Shown in pieces: positions 1 through 7,783 of a DNA stretch of 58,296 nt. Below the pieces are notes generated by a model. That model was not told the DNA's origin. It saw only the letters and a list, made by a program, of their open reading frames with translations, and made no database searches. Positions within the stretch are counted from its first letter, which is position 1. Every line of letters starts with the position of its first letter. The stretch covers positions 1 to 58,296 of the forward strand of contig CAYTYN010000005.1 of assembly GCA_964442135.1 (NCBI GenBank), read 5' to 3'. The stretch is from Avanaerovorax sp964442135 (GTDB lineage Bacteria; Bacillota; Clostridia; Peptostreptococcales; Anaerovoracaceae). The position numbers were made by a program, and so were the translations under genes.

Positions 1-54
1 CGCCGATGATACCTGGCGGGAGACTGCCCGGGAAAGCAGGACGTTGCCGGTTTC
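1..54 (+). rRNA. rrf: 5S ribosomal RNA, 3' part only
   Basis: The first bases match the conserved 3' half of bacterial 5S rRNA: the GATGATACCTGGCGGGAGAC segment, then GGGAAAGCAGGACGTTGCC. The gene is cut by the window start and its 3' end, near base 54, is approximate. A factor-independent terminator follows within a few bases, so this is the last gene of an rRNA operon. Confidence 0.85.
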
Positions 55-60
55 TATGAG

Positions 61-88
61 AACGTTCCCATTTGGGAGCGTTTTTTTT
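61..88 (+). terminator. rRNA operon terminator
   Basis: AACGTTCCC and GGGAGCGTT form a 9-bp stem with one G-U pair around a four-base loop, followed by a run of T. It lies just after the 5S gene and before the promoter of the tmk operon. Confidence 0.85.
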
Positions 89-109
89 ATGGTGTATTCC
101 GGGGAGATA

Positions 110-118
110 TGGTATAAT
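110..118 (+). promoter_or_regulatory. extended -10 promoter for the tmk operon
   Basis: TGG followed by a perfect TATAAT makes an extended -10 element. No good -35 box is visible 17 bases upstream, which this promoter class tolerates. It lies between the rRNA terminator and the first small gene. Confidence 0.6.
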
Positions 119-146
119 TCCCATGTTACGATTAGGGAGGTAATCC

Positions 147-254
147 ATGTTTCTTCTAAAGGTTATATTCGCTGTCCTCATATGCTGTCCCTTCATTTAC
201 GTGGCAGTGTGTCTGTTCCGGAAGCTTTACGTCGACGTAAGAAGGAAAGGTTAG
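147..254 (+). CDS. 35-residue single-span membrane protein, unknown function
   Basis: ATG at 147 is preceded by AGGGAGG six bases upstream and opens a 35-codon frame. The product has a hydrophobic segment at about residues 2-22 (Phe, Leu, Val, Ile, Cys rich) followed by a basic tail (RKLYVDVRRKG), the pattern of a small inner-membrane protein with the tail in the cytoplasm. Stop and tmk start are 11 bases apart, so it should be the first gene of the tmk operon. I recognise no family. It is short enough to be skipped by gene callers. The ribosome site, promoter placement and sensible topology support it, but expression is inferred. Confidence 0.6.
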   Translation: MFLLKVIFAVLICCPFIYVAVCLFRKLYVDVRRKG

Positions 255-265
255 GAGGCTTTGAA

Positions 266-931
266 ATGAAGAAAGGTCTGTTCATATCCATAGAGGGCTC
301 CGATGGCTCCGGAAAATCGACCCAGCTCAAATATATCAGGGAATACTTTAGAGACAGAGGTCTTGACGCCTTGTTCACCAGAGAACCGGGAGGAACACCT
401 ATAGGGGAGAAGATCAGATCCATCATTTTGGATAAGCATAACGGGGAAATGTTCCCCATAACAGAGGCCATGCTGTATGCAGCGGCTAGGGCGCAGCACG
501 TGAGAGAGCTGATTTTGCCGGCCCTGGGGGAAGGAAGGCACGTGGTGTGCGACCGCTTCGTGGATTCCAGCATAGCCTATCAGGGATTCGGCAGGGAGCT
601 GGGGCAGCCTGTCAGGGTGATAAACGACTTTGCCGTAGACGGATGTATGCCTGATTACACCTTCTTTCTCGATTTAGATCCTCGTGTAGGAAGGAACCGG
701 ATAAGAAGTGACGGCTTTGACCGTCTGGAGCAAGAGAAGCTTTCTTTCCATCGGAGGGTTTACGAAGGGTACATGGACATACTGAAGGAGCCCTCCGGCC
801 GTTTCATCAGCATAGACGCATCCGACACGGAGGAAAGGGTGCGAGACGTCATTTACCGCCATCTGAACCGGATCTTTTCGGAAGAGATCACCTCAGGAGG
901 AACCGCCTCGGAGGAGAGAAGAGATGGATAA
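266..931 (+). CDS. tmk: thymidylate kinase
   Basis: Cytosolic enzyme that phosphorylates dTMP to dTDP using ATP. The 221-residue product has Walker A GSDGSGKST at residues 10-18, REPGGT near 39, and the DRFVDSSIAYQG nucleotide-binding motif near 93, all typical of Tmk. The ATG at 266 is chosen because TTAGGAGG lies 7-8 bases upstream and the P-loop then sits at the normal distance from the N-terminus. The frame is open further upstream but would run back through the small membrane gene. The C-terminal tail after about residue 205 is rich in Glu, Arg and Gly and poorly conserved. It overlaps holB by 8 bases, implying translational coupling in a replication operon. Confidence 0.95.
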   Translation: MKKGLFISIEGSDGSGKSTQLKYIREYFRDRGLDALFTREPGGTPIGEKIRSIILDKHNGEMFPITEAMLYAAARAQHVRELILPALGEGRHVVCDRFVDSSIAYQGFGRELGQPVRVINDFAVDGCMPDYTFFLDLDPRVGRNRIRSDGFDRLEQEKLSFHRRVYEGYMDILKEPSGRFISIDASDTEERVRDVIYRHLNRIFSEEITSGGTASEERRDG

Positions 932-1694
932 GCTTATGGACGCCATAGAGAAGGAGAGCCCCTTTCACGCCTACATAATAGAAGGAGACGGTGTTTCCGA
1001 TAAATACGGGTACGCGAAGAAGGCGGCCATGGCCATCCTCTGCGGGGAGGAGCCCGGACGAGGATGCGGAAGGTGCTCGGTTTGTCACAAGATCGCTCAC
1101 GACAATCACAGGGATGTATACCACGTACAGGCCGATGAGAACAGTCTTAAGGACGGAGCGGTAGCTCAGCTTCAGAGCAATCTCCGCCATAAGCCTTCGG
1201 AGGGAGATAGGAACATAGCCATCATAGAGGACGCGGATACCATGACCGTCAGGGCTCAGAACAGGCTTTTGAAGACTCTGGAGGAACCCAGTCCGGGGAC
1301 GGTGATCTTTCTTCTATCGGAGAACAGCGAGAATCTCCTTCCCACCGTTAGGAGCAGGTGCGTTACTGTCAGGATGGCTCAGAGCTTCGACAGGGAAAAC
1401 CCCTACGTAGAGCTGGCGGCATTTCTGCTGGAGGAGACGGAAAGGGGAAGCTACTTCTATACCCTGAAGGACGCATTGGATAAAAAAGTAAAGGACAAGA
1501 AATCGGCTCTCGCCTTTCTGGACGGAGTGGAGATACTTTTAATGAGATACTACACCGGCAGGGAAGAGACGTTGTGGACCGGAGACCACATAAGGGAGAT
1601 CGTGGGATACGTGGAAGAAGCCAGAAGAGACATATATTTTAACGTGAATTATAAGTACGCTCTCAGAAATATGCTGGTAAAGGCCGGCATGTAG
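924..1694 (+). CDS. holB: DNA polymerase III delta' subunit
   Basis: Clamp-loader subunit of the replicative polymerase. The 256-residue product shows a cysteine-rich zinc module (CGEEPGRGCGRCSVC, about residues 40-54), the DnaX/HolB signature QNRLLKTLEEP near 113, and the sensor-1/SRC arginine-finger segment PTVRSRC near 138. The P-loop position reads GDGVSDKYG, so ATP binding is probably lost, as in other delta' proteins. It is shorter than the usual 300 or more residues, mainly at the C-terminal collar domain. Its position directly after tmk is the common Firmicutes order. Confidence 0.9.
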   Translation: MDKLMDAIEKESPFHAYIIEGDGVSDKYGYAKKAAMAILCGEEPGRGCGRCSVCHKIAHDNHRDVYHVQADENSLKDGAVAQLQSNLRHKPSEGDRNIAIIEDADTMTVRAQNRLLKTLEEPSPGTVIFLLSENSENLLPTVRSRCVTVRMAQSFDRENPYVELAAFLLEETERGSYFYTLKDALDKKVKDKKSALAFLDGVEILLMRYYTGREETLWTGDHIREIVGYVEEARRDIYFNVNYKYALRNMLVKAGM

Positions 1695-1734
1695 AGATAT
1701 CACATATTTGGAGCATTTGGAGGAAATACATTTT

Positions 1735-2661
1735 ATGATAAAGGTGGCCGGTGTTAAATTTAAGTGCGCAGGCAAGGTATATTATTTCAGTCCGGAGGAC
1801 GTCATGCACGTTAAATCCGGAGACCATGTGATCGTAGAGACCGCAAGAGGTCTGGAATACGGCACTGTGACCATGGATATAACTGAGGTTCGTGAGGAGA
1901 GCATAGTATCTCCCCTGAAGAAGATAGTCAGGATAGCTACAGAAGAGGATGAGAAGCGCCACAGGGAGAACGAGAGCAAGAAAGCCAAGGCCATGCGGAT
2001 CTGCCAGGAAAAGGTTGAAAAGCACGGGTTGGAGATGAAGCTGACCGATGTGGAATACACCTTCGACAATAATAAGATAATATTCTATTTCACCGCTGAC
2101 GGCAGGGTGGACTTCAGAGAGCTGGTAAAAGACCTTGCAGGCGTGTTCAGGATGAGGATAGAGCTTCGTCAGATAGGTGTGAGAGATGAAGCTAAGATGC
2201 TGGGAGGCATAGGGACGTGCGGACGGAGCCTTTGCTGCGCCTCGTGGCTCTCCGACTTTCAGCCTGTATCCATTAAGATGGCGAAGGTTCAGGATCTCTC
2301 CCTGAATCCGACTAAGATATCCGGCATATGCGGAAGACTGATGTGCTGCCTTAAGTACGAAAACGACATATACACAGAGTTGAAGAAAGGACTTCCCGAC
2401 AACGGGGAGAAGGTCAGAACCGAAGACGGCTTAGGGAAAGTGGTGGATACGGACATACTGGGGAGCAAGGTTAAGGTGAGACTTTACACGGGCGAGAAGG
2501 ACGAGGACGGAAACGACAAGCTGACCGCCGACATCTACACCTATAAGAAGTCCGATATAAAGAGAATTAACCCGAAGAAGAAAAAGACCCAGAGCCGGAA
2601 TATCCTGGACGAGGTAGACGACGAATATCGGGAAGAGCTTAAGGAGCTGATCAAGGAGTAG
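1735..2661 (+). CDS. ricT: PSP1-domain protein RicT (YaaT)
   Basis: Homologue of B. subtilis YaaT/RicT, part of the RicA-RicF-RicT complex linked to RNase Y mRNA processing and sporulation phosphorelay control. The sequence follows the family closely: MIKVAGVKFKCAGKVYYF at the start, FTADGRVDFRELVKDLA in the middle, then the cysteine set GGIGTCGRSLCC and GICGRLMCCLKYEND that binds an iron-sulfur cluster in the known complex. The ATG at 1735 is preferred over upstream TTG codons because it aligns with the YaaT N-terminus and GGAGG lies 11 bases upstream. The Lys/Glu-rich C-terminal tail is variable. 308 residues. Confidence 0.93.
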   Translation: MIKVAGVKFKCAGKVYYFSPEDVMHVKSGDHVIVETARGLEYGTVTMDITEVREESIVSPLKKIVRIATEEDEKRHRENESKKAKAMRICQEKVEKHGLEMKLTDVEYTFDNNKIIFYFTADGRVDFRELVKDLAGVFRMRIELRQIGVRDEAKMLGGIGTCGRSLCCASWLSDFQPVSIKMAKVQDLSLNPTKISGICGRLMCCLKYENDIYTELKKGLPDNGEKVRTEDGLGKVVDTDILGSKVKVRLYTGEKDEDGNDKLTADIYTYKKSDIKRINPKKKKTQSRNILDEVDDEYREELKELIKE

Positions 2662-2663
2662 GA

Positions 2664-3434
2664 ATGGGGCTAAGCTACGATAGAACCGGTTTCGGGGATA
2701 TAGTCATCTGCCAGGATGAAAAGGGCTTTCGGTACGGCACCGACGCGGTGATACTGGCTCACGAAGCGTCGAAAAGCCCTAAGGCGTCCAGACAATCCTG
2801 CGTCATAGGAGATCTGGGCACGGGAACGGGCATAGTACCTCTCATACTGTCTGAAAAGACCGGAGCCGGTCGCATATGGGGTATGGAGGTTCAGGAGGCT
2901 TGCTATGAGCTGGCTGTGAAGAACGCCCTGGACAACGGCCTCTCTGACAGGGTTAAGTTTATGAGATGCGACGTCAGGGATCTGGCAGACCGCCTGAAAG
3001 AGAAGGAAATGGAAGAGATGGCAGGGGCCTTTGACATAATCACCGCTAATCCTCCCTATATGGCAAAGGGAGAAGGAATAGAGAGCAGAGACGACGGAAC
3101 GGCCATAGCCCGCCACGAGATCATGGGTGGTCTCGACGACTTTATACGGTGCGCTTCCCTTTTACTCAAGGATAAAGGGGATTTCTATATGATTCACAGG
3201 CCGGGCAGGCTGGTGGACATATGCCAGGGATGCCGCAGATTTTCACTGGAGCCTAAGGAGATGACGTTTATATCGGGAAAGCCTATGGAAAAACCAAAGC
3301 TTCTCTTGGTCAAGGCCGTGAAGAACGGCGGGGCTGACCTGAAGATAAAGGCGCCCTTCGCGGTGCGCAGTGAGGAGGGACAGTTTACGGAGGAGATGCT
3401 CCGGGCTTACGGCTGCGGGGATTCGGGAGTGTAA
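2664..3434 (+). CDS. trmN6: tRNA1(Val) adenine-37 N6-methyltransferase family
   Basis: Rossmann-fold SAM-dependent methyltransferase of the TrmN6/YabB/YfiC family, which modifies A37 of tRNA-Val. Seen: FRYGTDAVILAHEA at the N-terminus, SAM motif I GDLGTGTGIVPLIL near residue 48, and the N6-adenine catalytic motif NPPY near 130. It begins two bases after ricT stops, the same neighbour order as the yaaT-yabA-yabB region of Bacillus. Exact tRNA target is inferred from family. Confidence 0.85.
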   Translation: MGLSYDRTGFGDIVICQDEKGFRYGTDAVILAHEASKSPKASRQSCVIGDLGTGTGIVPLILSEKTGAGRIWGMEVQEACYELAVKNALDNGLSDRVKFMRCDVRDLADRLKEKEMEEMAGAFDIITANPPYMAKGEGIESRDDGTAIARHEIMGGLDDFIRCASLLLKDKGDFYMIHRPGRLVDICQGCRRFSLEPKEMTFISGKPMEKPKLLLVKAVKNGGADLKIKAPFAVRSEEGQFTEEMLRAYGCGDSGV

Positions 3435-3442
3435 AAAAACAG

Positions 3443-3471
3443 TTGTTATTATTTGGGAATACGATTATAAT
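3443..3471 (+). promoter_or_regulatory. sigma-A type promoter
   Basis: TTGTTA (3443-3448), a 17-base spacer and a perfect TATAAT (3466-3471). It lies in the gap after trmN6 and would drive the DUF948-like gene and the AbrB-type gene. Confidence 0.6.
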
Positions 3472-3504
3472 AATCCATGTAGAAATGGAAAGAGGAGGAG
3501 CGAT

Positions 3505-3831
3505 ATGATAACCATCGACGTTAAGGCGTTGCTCATATGTATGGTGCTGGCTACGGCATTGGTGCTCTTGATATATCTCATAGTGCTGATCAAGAATCTG
3601 GTATCCACCGTGAAGAAGACGAATCAGGTTCTGGACGATACGGCGGTGGTGACAGGCGTGGTGGCTGAGAAGGCTAAAGCGGCCGATGGGCTGACCGATG
3701 ACTTGATAGAAGCTCTCCGGAGCTTTTCCAAGGCGGTAAAAGGTGATGAGAATCTCATCGCCGCACTGTCCAATATAGCTAAAACTGTAGGAATGATAGC
3801 GTCTTTCGTGAAGAAAAGCGATGATAAATAG
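3505..3831 (+). CDS. small membrane-anchored DUF948-like protein
   Basis: 108 residues from ATG 3505, which has GAGGAGGAG just upstream. One strong transmembrane helix at about residues 8-30 (LLICMVLATALVLLIYLIVL) is followed by an amphipathic, heptad-like helical region. This matches the layout of DUF948 proteins of Firmicutes, whose role is not firmly known. The frame is open further upstream, but that extension lacks a ribosome site and overlaps trmN6. It ends 18 bases before the AbrB-type gene and probably shares its transcript. Confidence 0.75.
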   Translation: MITIDVKALLICMVLATALVLLIYLIVLIKNLVSTVKKTNQVLDDTAVVTGVVAEKAKAADGLTDDLIEALRSFSKAVKGDENLIAALSNIAKTVGMIASFVKKSDDK

Positions 3832-3849
3832 GAAATAGGAGGACACACT

Positions 3850-4092
3850 ATGAAAGCAACAGGAATCGTCAGGCCGGTAGACTCTCTCGGAAGGGTAGTT
3901 ATTCCTATCGAGCTGAGGAGAAGCATGGGAATTAACACTGACGACGCTTTGGAAGTGTTCGTAGACGGCCAGTATATTATGCTTAAGAAATATGAGCCTG
4001 CGTGTATTTTCTGCGGAGAGGCGGAAGGCGTGACTCTGGTTCACGGCAAGCCGGTGTGCAGAAACTGTATCGAGGAAATGAAAAGCCTTTAG
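3850..4092 (+). CDS. AbrB/SpoVT-type transcriptional regulator with zinc knuckle
   Basis: 80-residue DNA-binding protein. Residues 1-50 form the swapped-hairpin AbrB domain (GIVRPVDSLGRVVIPIELRR, then a VFVDGQYIMLKKY strand). Residues 53-75 add CxxC and CxxC pairs (CIFCGEAE, CRNCIEE), a zinc ribbon seen in a subset of clostridial AbrB-like regulators. RBS TAGGAGG lies 8 bases before ATG. A terminator follows at once. Target genes cannot be inferred here; AbrB-family proteins usually govern stationary-phase or growth-transition genes. Confidence 0.88.
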   Translation: MKATGIVRPVDSLGRVVIPIELRRSMGINTDDALEVFVDGQYIMLKKYEPACIFCGEAEGVTLVHGKPVCRNCIEEMKSL

Positions 4093-4104
4093 TCCTAGAA
4101 GTCG

Positions 4105-4136
4105 AAAGCCTGGACTTTTATGTGACAGGCTTTTTT
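4105..4136 (+). terminator. terminator after the AbrB-type gene
   Basis: AAAGCCTG and CAGGCTTT make an 8-bp stem with a 13-base loop, followed by TTT. It separates the tmk-to-abrB transcripts from murA. Confidence 0.75.
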
Positions 4137-4169
4137 GTTCGTGTAAAAAACCAGGAAGGCGGAGGAAAA

Positions 4170-5438
4170 ATGGCGAAGCTTTTAGTTCAAAACAGCGGGC
4201 CGCTTAACGGCGAGGTGATTATAAGCGGAGCGAAAAACGCTGTGTTGCCGCTTATGGCCGCTACCATATTGTCGGAGGAAGAATGCCTGATAGACGACGT
4301 TCCCAAGCTTAGGGACGTAGACGTTATGATAGACATATTGACGTCTCTGGGGGGAGAAGTAAAATTTGAGGAGGAAGGCCCCCTTTCCGTTAATATGAGC
4401 AACATAAAAAAATGGGAAGCTGACTACGATCTGGTATCTAAGATGAGAGCGTCTTTTCTCGTAATGGGATCTCTGCTGGGACGATGTGGAAAAGCCAAGG
4501 TTTACATGCCCGGCGGCTGCACCATCGGAGCCAGACCCATAGACCTTCATCTAAAGGGATTCGAAGCTCTCGGCGCCGACGTAACGGTAAAGGACAATTA
4601 CATCCAAGCCGTCGCGCCGAAGGAGGGACTGTCCGGAGACAGCATATATCTGGATTTTCCCAGCGTAGGAGCCACTGAGAATATAATGACGGCGGCGGTT
4701 CTTGCAAAGGGGACTACCTACATAGAGAACGCCGCTGAGGAGCCTGAGATCGTCGATTTGGCCAGCTTTTTAAACAAAATGGGAGCCAGGATTAAGGGGG
4801 CGGGAACCGACACCATTAAAATCGAAGGAGTGGAAAAGGTTCGCAGAGTGTCTCACACGGTGATCCCTGACAGGATAGAGGCGGGAACATACATGCTGGC
4901 TGCCGCCATCACCAGAGGAACCCTTCTCATAAAGAACATGGTGCCCGATCACGTGAAGCCGATCACGGCCAAGCTGAGGGAGAGCGGGGTGACCGTAGAG
5001 CTGGCTGACGAAGGCCTCTACGTAGACGCGTCGGGAGACAGAAAGCTGGTGGCGGCGGACATTAAGACCCTGCCTTATCCCGGCTTTCCTACAGATATTC
5101 AGTCCCCATTCATGTCCTTCCTCACCACTGTAGAGGGCTCCAGCATGGTAAACGAAACTGTTTTCGAGAACAGGCTGACCCATGTTGCCGAGCTTAACCG
5201 CATGGGAGCCAACATAGAAACGGAAGGGAACAGGGCCATAGTCAAAGGCTGCCGCCATCTGGAAGGAGCTCAGGTAATAGCTACAGATCTGAGAGCAGGA
5301 GCCGCGTTGGTTCTGGCGGGACTGGTTGCCAGCGGTACTACGGAGATATCGGAGATATACCATATAGAGCGGGGGTACGAGAAGTTCACCGAAAAGTTTA
5401 GGGCTATCGGCGCTAACATCATGCGTGTAGAGGAGTAA
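4170..5438 (+). CDS. murA: UDP-N-acetylglucosamine 1-carboxyvinyltransferase
   Basis: First committed step of peptidoglycan synthesis: transfer of enolpyruvate from PEP to UDP-GlcNAc in the cytosol. 422 residues, the normal length. Key sites are present: Lys22 in SGAKNA, and the PEP-attacking Cys117 in GGCTIGARPIDLHLKG, the residue alkylated by fosfomycin. The ATG at 4170 is chosen because AGGCGGAGG precedes it and the product then starts like other MurA proteins; an in-frame extension back to about 4002 would overlap the AbrB-type gene in another frame. fbp follows 3 bases later, so the two are probably cotranscribed. Confidence 0.96.
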   Translation: MAKLLVQNSGPLNGEVIISGAKNAVLPLMAATILSEEECLIDDVPKLRDVDVMIDILTSLGGEVKFEEEGPLSVNMSNIKKWEADYDLVSKMRASFLVMGSLLGRCGKAKVYMPGGCTIGARPIDLHLKGFEALGADVTVKDNYIQAVAPKEGLSGDSIYLDFPSVGATENIMTAAVLAKGTTYIENAAEEPEIVDLASFLNKMGARIKGAGTDTIKIEGVEKVRRVSHTVIPDRIEAGTYMLAAAITRGTLLIKNMVPDHVKPITAKLRESGVTVELADEGLYVDASGDRKLVAADIKTLPYPGFPTDIQSPFMSFLTTVEGSSMVNETVFENRLTHVAELNRMGANIETEGNRAIVKGCRHLEGAQVIATDLRAGAALVLAGLVASGTTEISEIYHIERGYEKFTEKFRAIGANIMRVEE

Positions 5439-5441
5439 GAA

Positions 5442-7397
5442 ATGGCAGATTTAAACTACCTGGAGCTACTTTCCAAGGATTATCCCAACATAAGAGCTGC
5501 GACGGCCGAGTACATCAACCTCAAAGCCATACTGGCTCTGCCCAAGGGAACCGAATATTTTCTAAGCGATCTTCACGGAGAACACGAGGCCTTCATCCAC
5601 ATGATAAAGAGCGCCTCAGGCACCATAAAGAGCAAGATCGATGAGCATTACAGGGGAATTCTCAGCGAAGAGGACAGGGAAGATCTGGCCGCTCTCATAT
5701 ACAATCCGGAGGCGGAGATAAAGAGAAGAAAGAAGAGCGAGGCGGATTTTGACAAATGGTGCGTAACCGTAATATACAGGCTGGTCACCATTTGCAAGTC
5801 TGTTTCCACTAAATACACCCGTTCCAAAGTGAGGAGGAGACTGCCTAAGTATCTGGATTACGCAATGGACGAGCTTCTCCACGCCGACGACGAGGAGAAC
5901 AGAGCTCACTACTACAGCGAGATAATCAATACCGTGGTCTACAGCGGAATGGCGGAGACCTTCATCTGCGAAATGGCCGAGGCCACCAGCCGCCTGGCGG
6001 TGGATCAGCTCCACATAATAGGGGACATATTCGACAGAGGCGCCCATCCCGACTTCATAATGGATTACCTCATGGATTTCCACGACGTGGACTTCCAGTG
6101 GGGAAATCACGATATAGTGTGGATGGGAGCAGCCGCCGGAAACCTAGCCTGCATAGCCAACATAATCCGCATGAACATAAGCTATAACAACTTCGATATG
6201 ATGGAGGTGGGCTACGGAATAAATCTCAGGCATCTTGCCACCTTTGCCGCGAAAACCTACGGGGACGATCCGTGCCTTAAGTTCGCCCCTCACATACTGG
6301 ACACCAATAAATACGATTCGGTAGATGAAAACATGGCGGCTAAAATGCATAAGGCCATAGCCATATGCCAGTTCAAGGCGGAGGGACAGGCGATTTTGGC
6401 TCACCCCGAGTACCACATGGAGAACAGGCTGCTCCTGGATAAGATCAACCTCAAGGAGAAGACCATAGTCATAGACGGGGTTAAGTACGACCTCATAGAC
6501 ACCAACTTCCCTACCGTAAATCCTGAGGACCCTTACGCATTCACCGATGAGGAGATGGAGGTGATGAACTCTCTGCAGGCCTCCATTCTCAACTCAGAGA
6601 AGCTTCAGAAGCACATAAAGTTCCTGTTCAGCCACGGAGCCCTTTACACTAAGATGAACGGGAACCTTCTCTACCACGGATGCATTCCCATGGACGAAAA
6701 CGGGGAGTTCACAGAGGTGGAGATAAACGGAGGAAGGTTCAAGGGAAAGGAGCTTATGGATCATCTGGACGCTCAGGTGAGAAGATCCTACTTCTCTCCT
6801 GAAGAGGTTCTCCTCCACGGAAAGAGGGGGGACATCATGTGGTATCTCTGGCTGGCCAAGGATTCACCATTGTTCGGCAAGGAGAAGATGACCACCTTTG
6901 AGCGGCTGTTCATCGCAGATAAGTCTGCCCACAAGGAGCCGGAAAGACCTTATTACAAGCTGATTAAGGAAAGAGGCCCTTGCGAGAAGATACTGAGAGA
7001 GTTCGGACTGGATCCCAGAAGGGGGAAAATCCTCAACGGCCACGTCCCCGTAAAGATAAAAGACGGCGAAAGCCCCATAAAGGGCGAAGGTCTTCTCTAC
7101 GTCATAGACGGAGGTATATCCAAGGCGTATCAGAAGCAGACGGGAATAGCCGGATACACCTTTATATTCAATTCCAGGTTCATGGCTCTGGCCGCCCATA
7201 AGCCGTACAGTCCTCTCAAGGCCGACGGTACCCAGGAGTTTTCCAGTCCTGTGGTCACCACAGTGGAGAACCTTCCTGAGAGACTTCTCATAATCGATAC
7301 GGATAAGGGAGCGGAGCTTACGGAACAGGCGGAAAGAGTGAGGGAGCTGGTAAAGGCCTACAGAAAGGGAAATATAAAGGAAAAGGAAAGAGAGTAG
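5442..7397 (+). CDS. fbp: fructose-1,6-bisphosphatase, class III
   Basis: Gluconeogenic enzyme that hydrolyses fructose-1,6-bisphosphate. At 651 residues it has the length of the Firmicutes-specific class III enzyme. It carries the metallophosphatase pattern YFLSDLHGEHEAF, HIIGDIFDRGAHPD and WGNHDIVWMG, where Asp and His residues hold two metal ions. It follows murA by 3 bases and ends at a terminator hairpin. Codon use is typical of the resident genome, with many ATA and AGA/AGG codons. Confidence 0.96.
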   Translation: MADLNYLELLSKDYPNIRAATAEYINLKAILALPKGTEYFLSDLHGEHEAFIHMIKSASGTIKSKIDEHYRGILSEEDREDLAALIYNPEAEIKRRKKSEADFDKWCVTVIYRLVTICKSVSTKYTRSKVRRRLPKYLDYAMDELLHADDEENRAHYYSEIINTVVYSGMAETFICEMAEATSRLAVDQLHIIGDIFDRGAHPDFIMDYLMDFHDVDFQWGNHDIVWMGAAAGNLACIANIIRMNISYNNFDMMEVGYGINLRHLATFAAKTYGDDPCLKFAPHILDTNKYDSVDENMAAKMHKAIAICQFKAEGQAILAHPEYHMENRLLLDKINLKEKTIVIDGVKYDLIDTNFPTVNPEDPYAFTDEEMEVMNSLQASILNSEKLQKHIKFLFSHGALYTKMNGNLLYHGCIPMDENGEFTEVEINGGRFKGKELMDHLDAQVRRSYFSPEEVLLHGKRGDIMWYLWLAKDSPLFGKEKMTTFERLFIADKSAHKEPERPYYKLIKERGPCEKILREFGLDPRRGKILNGHVPVKIKDGESPIKGEGLLYVIDGGISKAYQKQTGIAGYTFIFNSRFMALAAHKPYSPLKADGTQEFSSPVVTTVENLPERLLIIDTDKGAELTEQAERVRELVKAYRKGNIKEKERE

Positions 7398-7418
7398 CAA
7401 GGGTCGCAGACCCGGACG

Positions 7419-7447
7419 GAAACCGAGCCAAAGGCTCGGTTTCATTT
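7419..7447 (+). terminator. terminator after fbp
   Basis: A perfect 11-bp stem (GAAACCGAGCC with its complement) closes a three-base loop; the T-tract that follows is weak (CATTTT). It marks the end of resident sequence before the first foreign-looking block. Confidence 0.75.
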
Positions 7448-7499
7448 TCCCTAAGGCCAATTCCAAAGATAAATAACAGAATTTTTTCAAAAAACAGTA

Positions 7500-7527
7500 T
7501 TGACAAACGATTTAAGTGATGTATAAT
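7500..7527 (+). promoter_or_regulatory. perfect-consensus promoter with no ORF downstream
   Basis: TTGACA (7500-7505), a 16-base spacer and TATAAT (7522-7527). Both hexamers are exact. No credible plus-strand coding frame follows before a strong terminator at 7658-7742, so it most likely drives a noncoding RNA. Confidence 0.75.
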
Positions 7528-7533
7528 CAAATT

Positions 7534-7742
7534 AAGAAAGGCGAGAAAGCATAGAAGCGCAAGCGACGAAGCAGGTTCGCTGAAGAGAAAGTTGCGATGT
7601 GATAGTCGTAACCTAAGAAAGAGGTGAGACCGCCAGCAGTGTCAGAATTGAATCATGAAAAATAATACCGGATGTTCCCGAGAAAGGCTTGCAGGCTTTG
7701 AGGAGTTAGATGGGGAGGAAAACATCCGGTATTATTTTTTTT
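7534..7742 (+). ncRNA. candidate structured noncoding RNA of about 205 nt
   Basis: Bounded by a consensus promoter and a 19-bp terminator. Internal helices can be drawn: AGCGA/TCGCT (7562-7566 with 7577-7581), GTTGCGA/TCGTAAC (7 bp, one G-U) and a GGCG/CGCC closing pair (7540-7543 with 7631-7634). I compared it by eye with T-box, SAM, lysine, glycine, purine, c-di-AMP, c-di-GMP, ZTP and guanidine riboswitches and found no conserved core. Nothing on the plus strand downstream would be controlled by it for 1.8 kb, which favours a stand-alone RNA. Confidence 0.5.
7658..7742. terminator. bidirectional terminator with 19-bp perfect stem
   Basis: Bases 7658-7676 and 7721-7739 are perfect complements, with A-rich sequence on the left and a T-run on the right. 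It can end the plus-strand RNA and the minus-strand regulator gene that stops at 7784. The 44-base loop is unusually long and contains the GA-rich stretch GGGGAGG. Confidence 0.75.
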
Positions 7743-7783
7743 GCCCGGATAAAATGCTCTCGGCAGGGGCAGATGCCGCCCTT

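Noticed and set aside
4002..4169. 5' extension of murA
   Set aside because: The added residues overlap the AbrB-type gene in another frame, contain the terminator, and lack MurA similarity.
7534..7660. T-box leader
   Set aside because: No TGGNACCGCG antiterminator core; AGGTGAGACCGCC is only a partial resemblance, and no amino-acid or synthetase gene follows.
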